DNA of 64,000 bases from positions 80,255,718 to 80,319,717 of the forward strand of contig NC_061862.1 of the NCBI RefSeq assembly GCF_907164915.1, given 5' to 3'. Shown piece after piece: positions 34,310 to 46,093 of this stretch. Source of the stretch: Impatiens glandulifera (taxonomy: Eukaryota; Streptophyta; Magnoliopsida; Ericales; Balsaminaceae). The notes beneath the pieces were generated by a model. That model searched no databases, had not been told where the DNA came from, and worked only from the letters and a program-made list of their open reading frames with translations. The position numbers were made by a program, and so were the translations under genes. Each line of letters begins with the position of its first letter. The stretch's first letter is position 1.

Positions 34310-34659
34310 TCGAGTAAATTTAAGTCTATTAATAAATAATATTAATATTTTTTAAGCAAACAATCGTTGATGGAACATACTCATTAGAATAAAGAATAAT
34401 AGTTAGGCCAATATATTAGTTTAAAGTCAAATTTATATGTATAACAAGTTAAAGATTTTCTTGAAAATTTGTTATAAATTCAAGGATTGTATTCTTAATA
34501 TTTATAACTGAATATATAAACGATGAACTAACAAATCAAAGTTAGTTTTCCCCAATTTGGTTTTCAACATTTTCGTCTCTTGTTCTTCTTCAAATTATCC
34601 TATGATTGATTTCGTTTATGGAATAGAGCTAAAAATAATAAAAGTTTTGTGAAATTAAA

Positions 34660-34827
34660 ATGTCTGGATCAAGCATTGAAGCTAGACCTAGCGTTGGGCA
34701 TGGCACGATCGTGCAAAAGACTTATGTCAAGGAAAAAAAATACAATGTGAATGTCGATCCACTAAACTATCTTGACGTTGATAATCCAAATGCTTTCTTA
34801 AGCACAGTTAAACAAAGAACAAAATGA
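34660..34827 (+). CDS. Small unidentified ORF (55 codons)
   Basis: It starts ATG, MSGSSIEARPSVGHG, and ends STVKQRTK then TGA. It is not recognised. Its composition is more protein-like than the surrounding DNA, but it is short and has no visible domain, signal peptide or neighbour that would explain it. It could be a fragment of a host or element gene carried here, or chance. Confidence 0.2.
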   Translation: MSGSSIEARPSVGHGTIVQKTYVKEKKYNVNVDPLNYLDVDNPNAFLSTVKQRTK

Positions 34828-34899
34828 AGAATAGTTGAGAGATTTATAAATTAGGTTTTGAGAGATTAAGAAAATACGTTTTTCTCTTAGAGAGCTTCA

Positions 34900-37800
34900 T
34901 TATTATGAGTACTTACAAAATAAAAAAATAAGTCTCAAGTTATGAGGTATATAATATGAGAAATATAAAGCGGTAATAATAAACGATAATAATTCTTTAC
35001 ACTCTTCCCTCAAGATAAAAACCTTGTAGATAAAGTTTGAAACGTAGATCATCAAATTGAGTACCATCCAAAGCTTTAATAAAAATGTCTGCAACTTGAT
35101 TTTTGTTTGAGATATGTCGAAGATCAATAAAATCGACTTTATATTTGTCACGAACTACATTATAATCGAAGTCGATGTGTTTTGTACGCTGATGAAAGAT
35201 AGAGTTTTGAGTGATATGAACTGCATCCTAGTTGTTGCACCAAAGAGAAATGATAATTTGTAATTTGACGTACATATCCGAGAGTAGGTACGATATCCAT
35301 TGCAATTCACAAACAGTTGATGTGAGCCTACGATACTCCGCTTCAGCAGAAGATCGAGATACTATAGTTTATTTTTTCGTTTTTTAAGATATTAGTGCAA
35401 TCCCTAATTTGATGCAATATCTCTTAAGTGATCATCGACTATTCGAGCACTTTTTATCAATCAACATCAGAAAAAGATTCAAAAACAACATGATTAGAAA
35501 AAGGAAAAAAACTTTTAAGGGAAGGTATGCCTTTGAGGTATCTAACCATTTGTAAACCAACATCCCGATGAACTTTAGTTGGGTTGTAAATGTATTGACT
35601 TAGTTATTGAACCGAGAATACAATATATGGGCGTGTAAAATTTAAGTAAATTAACCGATCAATGAGTCTATAGAATGATTCTGGTTCAATAAAAACACTT
35701 TGTGAATATGGTTCAAATGTGATGACTTTAAGCATCGGGGATTTAACTGGCTTGACTTTAATGAGTTCACATTATTGACAGTAATGTCAAGAATGTATTT
35801 TATTTGACTGACAAACAAACCTTTGAAGGTTTTTCCAATTTCAAAACAAGGAAGTACTTACTTCCTTTGAGTTTTTAATTGGGAAGTTAAAGTGAATGAA
35901 TGCTTTAGTTTTAGAGATTTAATAAAGGCTGTCACCAGCCACTAAAATATAATCAAAATAAATCAATACAACAATTATAGTAGAGTTCATTTATTTGATG
36001 AATAACAGTGATCATAAGATGATTGAACAAAACCAAAACTAGTAAGATTGTTTAAAAATTTTGTATTCTATTACCTTAAAACCTGTTTGAGACCATAAAG
36101 ACTTTTTTTAATTTTCAAACCTAATTTGGATTACTTTTAATATAACTATTGTTGCATATAAATGTCTTACTCCAAATGGCCATGGAGAAAAGTATTATGC
36201 ACATAAATTTAATGAAGAAACCAATATTTAACAATATTTAATACAATTAAAAGTCCTATAGTCACAAGTTTTGCCACCAAAGAAAAACTTTGATGAATAT
36301 CAATGCCATTTATTTGATTATATCATTTGAAAACTATTCGAGATTTAAATTTGTCGATTGTACCATCCAGATTTAATTTGATTTTATAAACCAACTTGTT
36401 GCCAATAGTCATTTTACTATGTGGAAAAGTTGTAATTTTCAAAGTCTTGTTGGCTTTCAATGCTCGATTTTCATCATTCATAACTTTGATCCAATTAGAA
36501 TTAAGATATTTTTCTTTGTATGTTTGTGGTTCACAAATATTTGAAACGTTAGATAGAAAATATTTCTAAATAGTATCTGTGCAATTATAAATAAAAGGAA
36601 ATGTAGGTGACAACATATGGTTTTTGGTTTGTGTGGCCATAGTATGATTAATCATATAGTCACCAAACCAATGAAACTTATTTCGAGATCTTGTTCATGT
36701 TCTTGAATAAGCAGATTAATATTTAGTACATTAAATTGAGTTTCCATAAAGACATCAAGTTGATTTCCATCAAAAGTACCAAACTTATCAAAAATATCAA
36801 ACTCATTTGAATTAATACAATGTGAATTCTCATTATTATTAAAAAATATAATAATAAATTGCCCTGGTGAAATTATCTTGTACTTTTAAAACTTCAAATT
36901 GAGCAAATGAAAAGTTATTCTAAAAAATGAATATCACTAGAAGTTACAAATTTTTGCGAATCCATTTCATTTATTATATAACCATTTTTTATTAAGAGGT
37001 TATTCCAAAAAAAATACTTTTTTTTTACCTAGGTTTAAATTTACATATTTAAGGTTGAATATTTGCTTAATAAAGACAACCAAATGTTCGCATATAGCTA
37101 TAACCAACATCTTTGTTGGTAAGTAAAAAAAATGGTGTTGCCAATTGAGAACACTATTATGTAACTTATTAATGAGATGAGTAGCCAATAATAGAGAAAA
37201 TGACGAAAATTCAATAGGCAATTTTGATTGAAGTATTATCGATCTTCCCATTTGAGTAAGGTGTTTATGTTCACACTCCACAACTCCAATTTATTGTGGA
37301 GTGTAAGCACATTAGGTTTGATGTTGAATACCAAAATGAGAAAAAAGTTCAAAATATTTTGAATTAATAAATTCAGATCCATTATCACTATGAATAATCT
37401 TAACATATTTTTCATATTGAACTTTAATCTTATTAATAAATTATTTAATTATACTAAAAATCATTGTTTTATCATAAAGCAAAAAAGTCCATGTAGTTCT
37501 ACTATAATCTTCTACAATGGATAATATATATGGAGTATCAATAATTTAAGACTCTTTGCAAGGTCCCCATAAATCAATGTGAATTAATTCAAAAATTGAG
37601 TTAGTTTTGGATTGACTAATATAAAATGGTGATCTAGTCATTTTAGATAGAGGGCAAACTTCACAATGTCTAAGTTTATGTTTTATATTTAGGAAGATTT
37701 TTTTGTAAAACCTTATGAGAATGATGGCCTAGTCTTTGATGCAATATATTAATGAACTTGAACTGAAAATAAAAACTTTTTATTGATAATAGTCATAAAC

Positions 37801-38600
37801 TGCTCATTACAAAGTTCACAAAATGAAAGTTTTTCATTTGCATTAATAAAAGTTGTCATACTACATTGCTTAAAAAAGAAGGATTAGTATTTGTATTGAC
37901 AAAAGGATTACCATTGAAATCATCTAGATCATTTTTAAAATAGTACAAATTGTTCACCTAATCCCTTTTCCTAATATTAAATCTTTCTCAAGATCCCGCA
38001 AAACACAATATGTTGAAGAAAAAGAACATTTAATGTTATCTAATTATAGTAATTATGCAACATATATAAGATTGTATTTAAAATTTGAATAAAGCATGAC
38101 ATTTTTGAGGTGCAAATATTTGTTTAAAATAATTGTACCTATTTCTTTAATTTTATTTTTACTGCCATTTGGTAAAAATAATTATAATGCTTTAGCAATG
38201 GTATGTATACTATACATAAGTTTTCTATTATTGCAAATATGAGCACTAACTCCAAAATCAAAAATCCAAGTTATATTAAAATTGTTAACATGATTAAGAT
38301 TAATACTAGAATTTAATGCAATGTTAGAATGTTTACCTGTTTGAAATTTCTAGTTGTTTCTTCCATTTTCTTTCATATATTTAATGAAACCTCGGAACAA
38401 CTTAAAATCATCAACAATTACATTGTTGGGGTTGTTGTTGACATCATACGGAGTGTTGACAACATTCACAAATTTTTTCTTCCTTTAATCTTTTAGTTGC
38501 TTAAACCATTTAGGACAATCAATAAATTTGAAACAACATTCTTGAATATGCCCCTTCATTCCACAATGTTATTTAACATAACGAAAAGCCTCAAACGACG
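34900..38600 (-). pseudogene. Degenerate Ty1/copia element (gag zinc knuckle through RNase H)
   Basis: On the minus strand the order is correct for copia. A zinc-knuckle-like piece (CGMKGHIQECCFKF) lies near 38530-38580. A protease-like WIFDFGVSAHIC lies near 38230-38270. Integrase (ERKHKHLTQMGRSIILQSKL) lies at 37000-37300. RT remnants follow, and an RNase H tail (TKHIDFDYNVVRDKY) lies near 35110-35190. Frames are broken many times. LTRs could not be found, so the ends are open. Confidence 0.75.
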
Positions 38601-39673
38601 TTAAATTTTTACCACGTGGATATTTATTTTATATTTTTTTAACATATTTTTTACATTTCAAACAGACCTTCTCTTTCTATTTAATATATAAAATTAAATA
38701 AATAAAAAATTTCTTCTTACTCTCTTCTCTCTTTATCGTCCCCCAATCTAACCCACCATCATCTTCATCCCCTCTCTTCACTAGCAGGCGACCCACCATC
38801 ATCTTTATCCCCTTTCTTTCACCAGCAGACAACACCGCTGCAACCAATTCAATCGCATTCAAAAACTCAACAAACGAATCTCAATCTTCAGAGAATGTCG
38901 TAGACTGTTTTTTCTATTCCTTTTTTAACTTGATCATTCCTAGACTTTGATATTGTTGTTAGGCCTAATAATAAAGGTTTGTTTCGTGATCTGACCATCG
39001 GATGGATCAGTTTTGATCAAACAATATAATATCTGTAATAAACCTCGTTTATCTGCGATTGAACTCTGTGATTGAGGATCTAACTAAATAAAATTCCAAA
39101 ACTCTAGCTGAAGCGATTTTGGAACTAGTTTTTCCTTTACGAAGAACAATCAGAAACAAGGACAAACATGTGACATATCACATTTAACTTATCAACTCCA
39201 ACTTTGATTATAATCAAAACTAGAATCTCAGTTTCATTTTCAAAATTCTAACCATTACAGGTGATATATCATATTTAACCGCTAAAAACTCATTATTCTG
39301 ATCTGCCTAGTGAAATTGGAAATTGCAGGCAAGTTATTCAAATAAAATCCAGAATTTTGTACTCTCGATGTTTCATATTGAATATATAACATATTGCTTT
39401 GACATCAATTGAGAAAAACATAGAGTGAAATTCGGAGAGAGACGGTGAAGTGGGTCTGAAAAATAGTGGATGAGATTTTGGAGATTGAGATTTGGAATGA
39501 GAAGAATATGGATAGTGAAGTAGGAGAGAAAAGAGAATTTTTATTTATTTATTTATTAAATGTAAAGAAAAAGTCTGTTTGAAATAAAAAAAAAGTTTAA
39601 ACAAAATATAAAATAAATATTTACGTGGATAAAAACTTAACTCCATTTGAGACATTCCGTTATGTTAAATAAT
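38569..39673. mobile_element. Non-autonomous DNA transposon with about 100-bp terminal inverted repeats (MULE-like)
   Basis: The left arm (GTTATTTAACATAACG, then ATATTTATTTTATATTTTTT and TTTCAAACAGAC; 38569-38667) is the reverse complement of the right arm (39571-39673), with some mismatches. The interior of about 900 bp has no transposase. It has a CT-rich leader followed by less AT-biased sequence that resembles the first exon and intron of a plant gene. The left end lies in the degenerate copia element. Superfamily assignment rests on TIR length only. Confidence 0.6.
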
Positions 39674-39785
39674 TTTGACACATTTTAACAAATTTATATA
39701 CATAAATAAAATTTTACAACTTTGTAAATAAATTTAATACATATTTCCAACTTTATAAATAAAATTGACATTTTTTCAATAATTA

Positions 39786-39944
39786 TACATACTCACAAAT
39801 TCTAAGGAAAGAATCATGGGAAAAGGCAATTAAGGAAATTAAGGAAATAAGATATTGCATCATGATGATGTCATCATGATGATGTCTACATATTCCAATA
39901 TCTTAAATTGCAACATTTCATACTAATATTCTTTCCATATTAGC
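39786..39944. repeat. Duplicated OPT 3' flank (left end of the segmental duplication)
   Basis: This corresponds to about 25255-25435 downstream of the intact OPT gene. Shared blocks include AGAATCATGG, AAAAGGCAATTA, GCATCATGATGATG and ATATCTTAAATTGCA-type sequence. A GATGATGTCATCAT stretch is repeated here. The matching segment continues after the hAT insertion at 40991. Confidence 0.7.
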
Positions 39945-40990
39945 CAGTGTAGTGTCAGACTTGAGATTTTGAAGCCTAAGGCGAGCACAAAACTTGGTGT
40001 CCTCAAAACTTAATATTCATACATATCTTTTTTATCGATTTAAATATAATAGTATTTGTAACATTAATTCTAGAAATAAAATATCATTAAAACAATATGT
40101 CATAAATAAATACTAAAAAAACAAAGAAGATCCAAACAAAATATAAAATTCATGTTCCGAACTAGTACATAGTCACTTGAATATTACTCGTCTCGCATTT
40201 TTTGAAGTGAAAATATTGATCAAGTTTGCATAATCAACTTTCTCAATAATTTTTTTCTCGGCTTCCTACTTGGCTTTGAATTAAAGCATCTTCCTTTTGT
40301 GTTTTCTTTCTTTTTTCTACCCCAGACAATTGTTTTCTTATAGGAGGCATGCTTGATAAAACTCTAAATGTTAATCTGCATTAAAAATTTATAGATTAAC
40401 CAGCATTTTATGAATCTATGATTAACCACAATGTTGCACTTCCGCTATGCAATAATGCACCATTCCACCAGACAAGTCCTCAACAACCAAAAATAATCAA
40501 GTAAATCGAACCAAAATCTCACCGAAATCGGAAGAAGAACTCTAGTGGGCAGTGGCACAGTGCCGAGAAACAAGGCTGGAACGAGCGAAAAAGGCCCAAG
40601 AGCTCGGGGAAGGAGACTACCGAGTTTTCTGCTACGATTCAGACAAGCTGGAGGATCGACGACGAGCTTGGGGTTTGGGGGAAATGTTTCCTTTTCTTTT
40701 TCCTGAATGCTTGTTCTTATTATTTTTTTTTCTTTTTCCTTGATTTTGTTGATAAATGGGAATCATGCGACTCTTTTCTCCAAGTAAGATAATGTTTTTT
40801 ATTTTTATTTTTTTGGATACAAATTAAGTTAGGGCTTATCATTGATAGGTTATCAATTATTATTTATGAGCTTTTTAAAAATAAGCTCATGAACATATCA
40901 TTATAATTTTTTTTTTAAAGATTTTAGTGCCTCAAAAATATTTGGGCCTAAGGCAATTGCCTCACTTATTACACAGCAGGTCCTGGCCTG
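39945..40990. mobile_element. Non-autonomous hAT element with 8-bp target duplication
   Basis: The left end reads CAGTGTAGTGTCAGACTTGA then GCCTAAGGCGAG. The right end reads GGGCCTAAGGCAATTGCCTC then CAGGTCCTGGCCTG. Both fit the CAGGGCCGGCCCTG class of plant hAT ends. The flanks ATATTAGC (39937-39944) and ATACTAGC (40991-40998) match at seven of eight bases. The 1046-bp interior has no transposase; the 63-codon frame at 40552-40743 is probably chance. It inserted in the 3' flank of the duplicated OPT copy, so it came after the duplication. Confidence 0.75.
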
Positions 40991-42365
40991 ATACTAGCTA
41001 TGTTTTAACCGGATTTCGAATTTTCACAACCGAATCATTATAAAAAGAAATCATTAGCGTACTGGACAACCATCTGCGATGATCCCCTTGTCCATTGGAC
41101 ATGTCGCCAAACTGCAATGCTCTCCGGCTGTCCCCCACCATTTCAACTCCCTGTTCTCCGACTCGAGTGTAAAATAAAGAAAAACCGCCATAAAAGCCAA
41201 TCCCGCATCCAAGGCAGCCGACAAGATATAGTTATACCTCTGCCACCATTTCTTCCTATATCGAAACACGAAAAAGTTGAAAATCGTCCCCACCAAAATC
41301 CACGAATTGTAGTTTAAAGTAGTGGCAGGTGGCATATGTCCGGTCGCCCCAAACAAAACCGGGAGGTTAATGAGTGGAATCCACGTTTGTTTAGGAAATG
41401 CCTTATGTAGAAGCCAAACCAAAATCGGTCCAACAGCTCCTCCAAGGAAGAACCAGTTCATTCCACTATAGTTCCCTAAACTACCGAATATCCGTTTGGG
41501 TCCTACCAGCCCCCAGATTATTGAGGCGTCGAAAAACACACGATCCTCCGGGCAGGTCTAGGGGCTGTTGGGTGGGAGAATATCGTCTTGACATATGTTT
41601 TCCACGGTGTACAAAAGCCACATGGCGACTGTTATGTTAATTATTCCGGCTATAATGGTTCCTATGAATTGAACCAAGAACATAGATCTAGGTGGGATCT
41701 TCATGTAATGACCTAGTTTGAAGTCGCTTAGGAAAGATACGGCTTGAGCCATGCTCATGTAACCGTATACTTTGAAACACACGTTGGCGATTAGTCTCCC
41801 CGGGTATATGAGTCCCATTATGTACTCTGTTAATATGTTCAATCCAGGTGTATGGTTATTTGTCGCGGTTATGATGCTGATTGGAAGGGTGAAAAAGAAG
41901 GCGATCACGCATGCAAACACCAATCCCCACCATGGCATTTGAACTTCGTTTTTCAAGAAGATGCATAAGATGATATAAATGGAAAACGTTACCCCCAACA
42001 ATAAGTAGAACCACCACGATGGTATGTCTTTGTACTTTCTCATTGATCTCGTGCGTATGTCCTCCTTTTCAACCATAATAGATGCTTAGAATCTTTGGTA
42101 TATCTCCATGCATGAGTTAACAAAACATTAATTAATTCTTCGATCTGAGTTATTATATATAGAATTTAGTATTATCAAATTAATCAACCTCCCGTAGAAC
42201 AATGTAAAAATAATAATTAACGATATAATTAGTTATAAGAGTGATTAGTTAATTTGGTTAATTAGTTAGTATTAAACTCCTATATAAAGAAAATATGTAA
42301 TTGTTTTGAATAACAACTTTCATTAATACAATTTCAGTTTACACTTCTTCTTCAAGATTTTAACA

Positions 42366-42377
42366 TGGTATCAGAGC
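42366..42377 (+). promoter_or_regulatory. Primer-binding site of the small LTR element
   Basis: TGGTATCAGAGC directly follows the LTR end TTTTAACA and is complementary to initiator tRNA-Met. Confidence 0.9.
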
Positions 42378-42979
42378 TTCAAGGTTAAAAATCTTGGAGA
42401 GTTTTCGCTGCCTCTATTGGTGGCCGGAGAAGCCACTGGTAGAAGGTTTATTGTATTATTACTATTGAAGAAGAAGTGAAATAAATGAAAGATGAATTAG
42501 TTGAATGCACATAATTGAGAGATTTTCTATTGTTGAAGATATGGGTCATGATGCAATCAAGAATGCCGACGTTAGTAAGTCAGATTAACTGGGTTCTTGT
42601 TGACATTGATAATAGAGACGATACAATCAAGAATGGTGACAAAAAGATAGAGAAGAAATAAGTTCGCAAGTGTAGCGAAAAAGATCAAGATCAAGACGAG
42701 GGGAGAAGAGTAAATGGTGACTCTAAAATGGAAGAAGGAGATATACGAGATTCAAATGTTGATGGCATATTTGTTTTGAGAGATAATGAAACTATTAGCA
42801 AAAATAATGACGAATAAGATCAAGATGAGATTCTACTGTTGTTCCTGAAATAAAAGTAAAATTGGAATCGAAACCAAGTAGTAGCCATGACAGAAGTTTT
42901 TCACTCCCCTCAATCTTCATCCCCTTCTTCATTACTGTGCGCTCCCTCTTCTTCCACTGTCATCAACAATGAAGTGGAG

Positions 42980-43820
42980 AGTTGAAGAGATGGAAAAAAT
43001 GGGCCATAATATCTGCAAATCAGAAAAAGCATGTGTTATTGGAGAAACCGGTGGCTCTTAACACGGCGGAGCTTGACAAGATTCTTGAAGCCTGCGAATC
43101 GAATGGCGTACAGTATATGGATTCCACGATGTGGATGCATCATCCGAGAACGATGAAGATGAACGGATTTCTCTCCGATCTAGATCGATTCGGCCAAATC
43201 AAATCGATTCATAGTATATTCACTTACAAAGGCAATTCCGGGTTTCTAAAGAACGACATCCGAGTTCAACCTGACCTTGATTCTCTCGGTGTACTTGGAG
43301 ATGCCGGCTGATATTGTATTCGCGCGATTCTTTGGTGTATGAACTACGATCTCCCGAAGAAGGTAACCGCTATTCCAGATCGGAATTCAACGAATTAGGC
43401 GTTCTGTTATCTTGTTCTGCTTCGTTGACTTGGGGAGATGGGAGATCAACTACATTCTACTGCTCTTTTCTTGCTAATCATGCGATGGATATTAGGGTTT
43501 TAGGAAGTAAAGGAGATTTACGTGTTCATGATTTTGTAATACCGTTTGAGGAGAAAGGAGCATCGTTCTATACAGTTTCTGGTTCGAATTGGTCCAATTT
43601 GTCTCTGGGATGGGAATCGATGCCGAGTGAGTGCATTGTGGAGACGAATCTTCCTCAAGAAGCTTTAATAGCGAGGGAATTCTCTAGGTTGGTTTCTAAT
43701 ATCATATTTGAGGGTTCGAAGCCGGAGATGAAGTGGGTGAACATTAGTAGGAAAACGCAGCTTGTGATTAATGCGGCGAAGATGTTGTTGGAGAGAGCGG
43801 TTTCGCGGCTATTGAATTGA
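42980..43820 (+). pseudogene. Captured fragment of a Gfo/Idh/MocA-family oxidoreductase gene
   Basis: Host proteins of this type (the uncharacterised At4g09670-like group) bind NAD(P) in an N-terminal Rossmann fold and have a C-terminal alpha/beta domain. Here the first part (42982-43308) reads KHVLLEKPVALN, with the conserved EKP motif, then MDSTMWMHHPRT and SIFTYKGN. After a TGG to TGA change at 43309-43311 the frame goes on (YCIRAILWCMNYDLPKKVTA). A frameshift near 43370 then leads to the frame of FNELGVLLSCSASLTWGDG, which runs to the natural-looking end at 43820. The N-terminal dinucleotide-binding part is missing. It is a broken passenger within the LTR element, not a working gene. I see no intron in it, but I do not know the parent gene structure. 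Confidence 0.85.
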
Positions 43821-44044
43821 TTGAAGTCGTGGATAAAGATTCTCTCGCGATCACCGAAAGAAATAGATTTGTCGACATAATTCGTCAATACCATAAGAAT
43901 GCTAAATTGTCTTTTTTTGAAGAAAAGAAAAACTAAAGCTGGAAAGGTTGAAAACTGACAACTAATGAAGAAAAGACCATTCATAATGATTATTGTGGAT
44001 TGGACTAACAAAGATTGAGATATCTAATCGGGTAGTTCGAAAGA

Positions 44045-44300
44045 AAATTTGAAGCTTTCTGAATTGGGCTTGCTCGGCTGTCAATGTTGGGTAGCTGAAA
44101 AAAATGGAGTTTGCTGAAGTGGGCTTGCTCGGCTGTCTATGTTGGGTAGCTGGAAAAAATGGAGTTTGTTGAAGTGGGCTTGCTCGGCTGTCTATGTTCG
44201 GTATCTGAAAAAAATGGAGCTTGCTGAATTGGTTTACTCGGCTGTCTAAATTGGATAGCTAAAAAAATGAAGCTCGCTGAATTGGGCTTGCTGAAGAAAA
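44045..44300 (+). repeat. Tandem array of about 55-bp units inside the small LTR element
   Basis: Four to five units share GGGCTTGCTCGGCTGTC and TAGCTGAAAAAAATGGAG. Unit starts lie near 44067, 44121, 44176 and 44231. The last units are decayed. Confidence 0.85.
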
Positions 44301-44375
44301 TGGCTGCATGATCGTAGCTTGATGTTTCATCGACTTGTTTTGTCAAGGTGAAACTTTGCTTTTACTACGTTTCTC

Positions 44376-44388
44376 CTTTAGAGGAGGA
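44376..44388 (+). promoter_or_regulatory. Polypurine tract of the small LTR element
   Basis: The sequence CTTTAGAGGAGGA directly precedes the TG of the 3' LTR. Confidence 0.75.
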
Positions 44389-45276
44389 TGTAAAAATAAT
44401 AATTAACGATATAATTAGTTATAAGGGTGATTAGTTAGTATTAAACTCCTATATAAAGAAAATATGTAATTATTTTTGAATAACAACTTTCATTAATACA
44501 ATTTCAGTTTACACTTCTTCTTCAAGATTTTAACAAACAAGGCGACATGGGTGACTGTAGATGCAATGGTAGTGAAGTCGAAACCATAAGCAAGTGCAAA
44601 AAACATACTTAAATGTATTCTCCCCTGGTCCTGGTACTTGACCATGCCTATTTCGAACTTGTCGTTCACAATCTTGGATATGTTATACCTCTGGCCTCCA
44701 GAAGTGAAAAGGTGGGCGGAGAAAATGGGGAGTGTTTGGGCAGAGTATAATAAGTTGAGGCCCCAATAGGCAACGGGAATGGCAATGTAGACTATCAAGA
44801 TGAAACCGAAAAAAGACATTGACAATGGCAAAGAAAGGGCAAATGAGTGGGCTAAACATGAATGAGGCGACCACAGACCCGTCCAGGGTGAAGGCTCCAA
44901 GGCCGAGACCTCTCATGCCTGAGCCGAGTTGTTGGGCGGTTACGGATTTGGAGAAGACCCAACAGACCCATGAAATGTTGGTTAGTGTCGTGAAAAGGTA
45001 ACTAGGGACTGTGTACCATATGAAGCTACATATCAGGACTATTATGAAGAACTTAGCTCTTGATATTCTTTTTTCTTCTTTATTTGATTCTTTTTCATGC
45101 AATGCCCTGCAAATTTTAATTATTTTAATTAAAATAAACTAAAAGAAATAAAAATACAAAATAAAGATTAGGGTGAACCGGAAAAGGGAGACTTGATCAA
45201 GAGTCCCCGGCCACCACATGTGAGCCGGCTCCACCACGGTTTTTTTGAGTAAACCGGCCCACCCGTAACCCAATAC

Positions 45277-46093
45277 CTGTCCATTTTGAAAATCCATCAG
45301 AATTTCCTAGCAGCAGTGGACCCGACCCGACCCGACCCGAACCAGTGAAACTCTCTATCTGTTTTAAGTAGTTTTTTTTATCTTGTTAGGTAGAGTTTTC
45401 TTATTTATTATATATATGAAATTTATTGTTTTTATGTAAACTATCAATTTTCAACTTCATCGTTAAATAATCTAACTAAATATATTCACCTATATCATTT
45501 TTAACAATGAGATATCTTAATAATTTTATCAAATAATCCTGAATTTAACATAATAAAAATTCTAAATTTTTAGTTTAAAAAATTTAGGAAATAAGATCTA
45601 TTTGATTTTTATTTCAATAAAACTAAAAATTAAGATTTGAATATAATAATTTTAAGTATTAAATCAATCTAATATTTAGAGATAAAATTTAATTAATTAA
45701 ATAAAAAACATATAAATTTTAGATATTCAATAACTATTTTTTTTATAATATTTAAAGCTAATATTGGATCAAACATGAGACTATTATTCCTTTATATATT
45801 AAAATTTATAATTAGATAAATATAATTTAATAAATTTAATATTAAATAAAAAGATAATGAAAATAAAAATAAAAATATTAATACTTTTTATATATTAAAT
45901 AATTAATTTAATATATATCCAAAAGAAATAAAAATATATATAATGCTATGTTCTTTTCTTTATTATAGTGTTTGAAATTAATTTTAAAAAATATACTTTA
46001 AAGAAAAAAAAATGCACAACTAATAATTTATTAAATTTAGGAGAATAATATTGTCTTTTTGATAATTTTATTTAGAGGATAATAATAATAATA
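45277..46093. repeat. Duplicated OPT intron 1 sequence
   Basis: This is diverged AT-rich DNA that follows the intron of the intact gene (27432 onward), with GACCCGACCCGA-type and TTTTAAGTAG blocks shared near the start. The similarity continues past the MITE at 46094-46288 to about 46620 (ATGTACTAATATAAAATA, TTTTAGTTATATTTAA) and then ends. Confidence 0.7.

Larger units (their letters stand above)
42203..44535 (+). mobile_element. Small LTR retrotransposon carrying a host gene fragment
   Basis: The 5' LTR is 42203-42365 (163 bp) and the 3' LTR is 44389-44535 (147 bp); the size difference is mainly one 17-bp stretch. Both start TGTAAAAATAATAATTAACG and end GATTTTAACA. The target duplication AACAA is perfect (42198-42202 and 44536-44540). 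The primer-binding site TGGTATCAGAGC is at 42366-42377 with no gap. The polypurine tract AGAGGAGGA ends at 44388. There is no gag or pol. The interior holds unassigned sequence, a fragment of a Gfo/Idh/MocA-type oxidoreductase and a short tandem array. It must have moved with proteins from another copia element. Confidence 0.92.
41054..45276 (-). pseudogene. OPT pseudogene: duplicate lacking exon 1, interrupted by an LTR element
   Basis: It is the second copy of the gene at 25542-29386. Parts match exon 2 (about 45179-45276), exon 3 (44536-45105 plus a few bases at 42188-42202) and exon 4 (41054-42107). No exon 1 equivalent exists upstream. Lesions seen are: TAG replacing Trp at 41558-41560 after [12 protein letters not shown] at 42086-42088; a one-base A insertion in the run at 44809-44814 of exon 3; and loss of the exon 4 acceptor (CAG changed to CAT at 42108-42110). 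The LTR element at 42203-44535 splits exon 3 within the codons for VALF. Between these lesions the protein is still very similar to the intact copy, including KIPPR and [13 protein letters not shown], so the inactivation is not very old. Confidence 0.93.

Noticed and set aside
40552..40743. 63-codon plus-strand ORF inside the hAT element
   Set aside because: It is short, with no similarity to hAT transposase, and ends in a low-complexity Phe/Leu tail.
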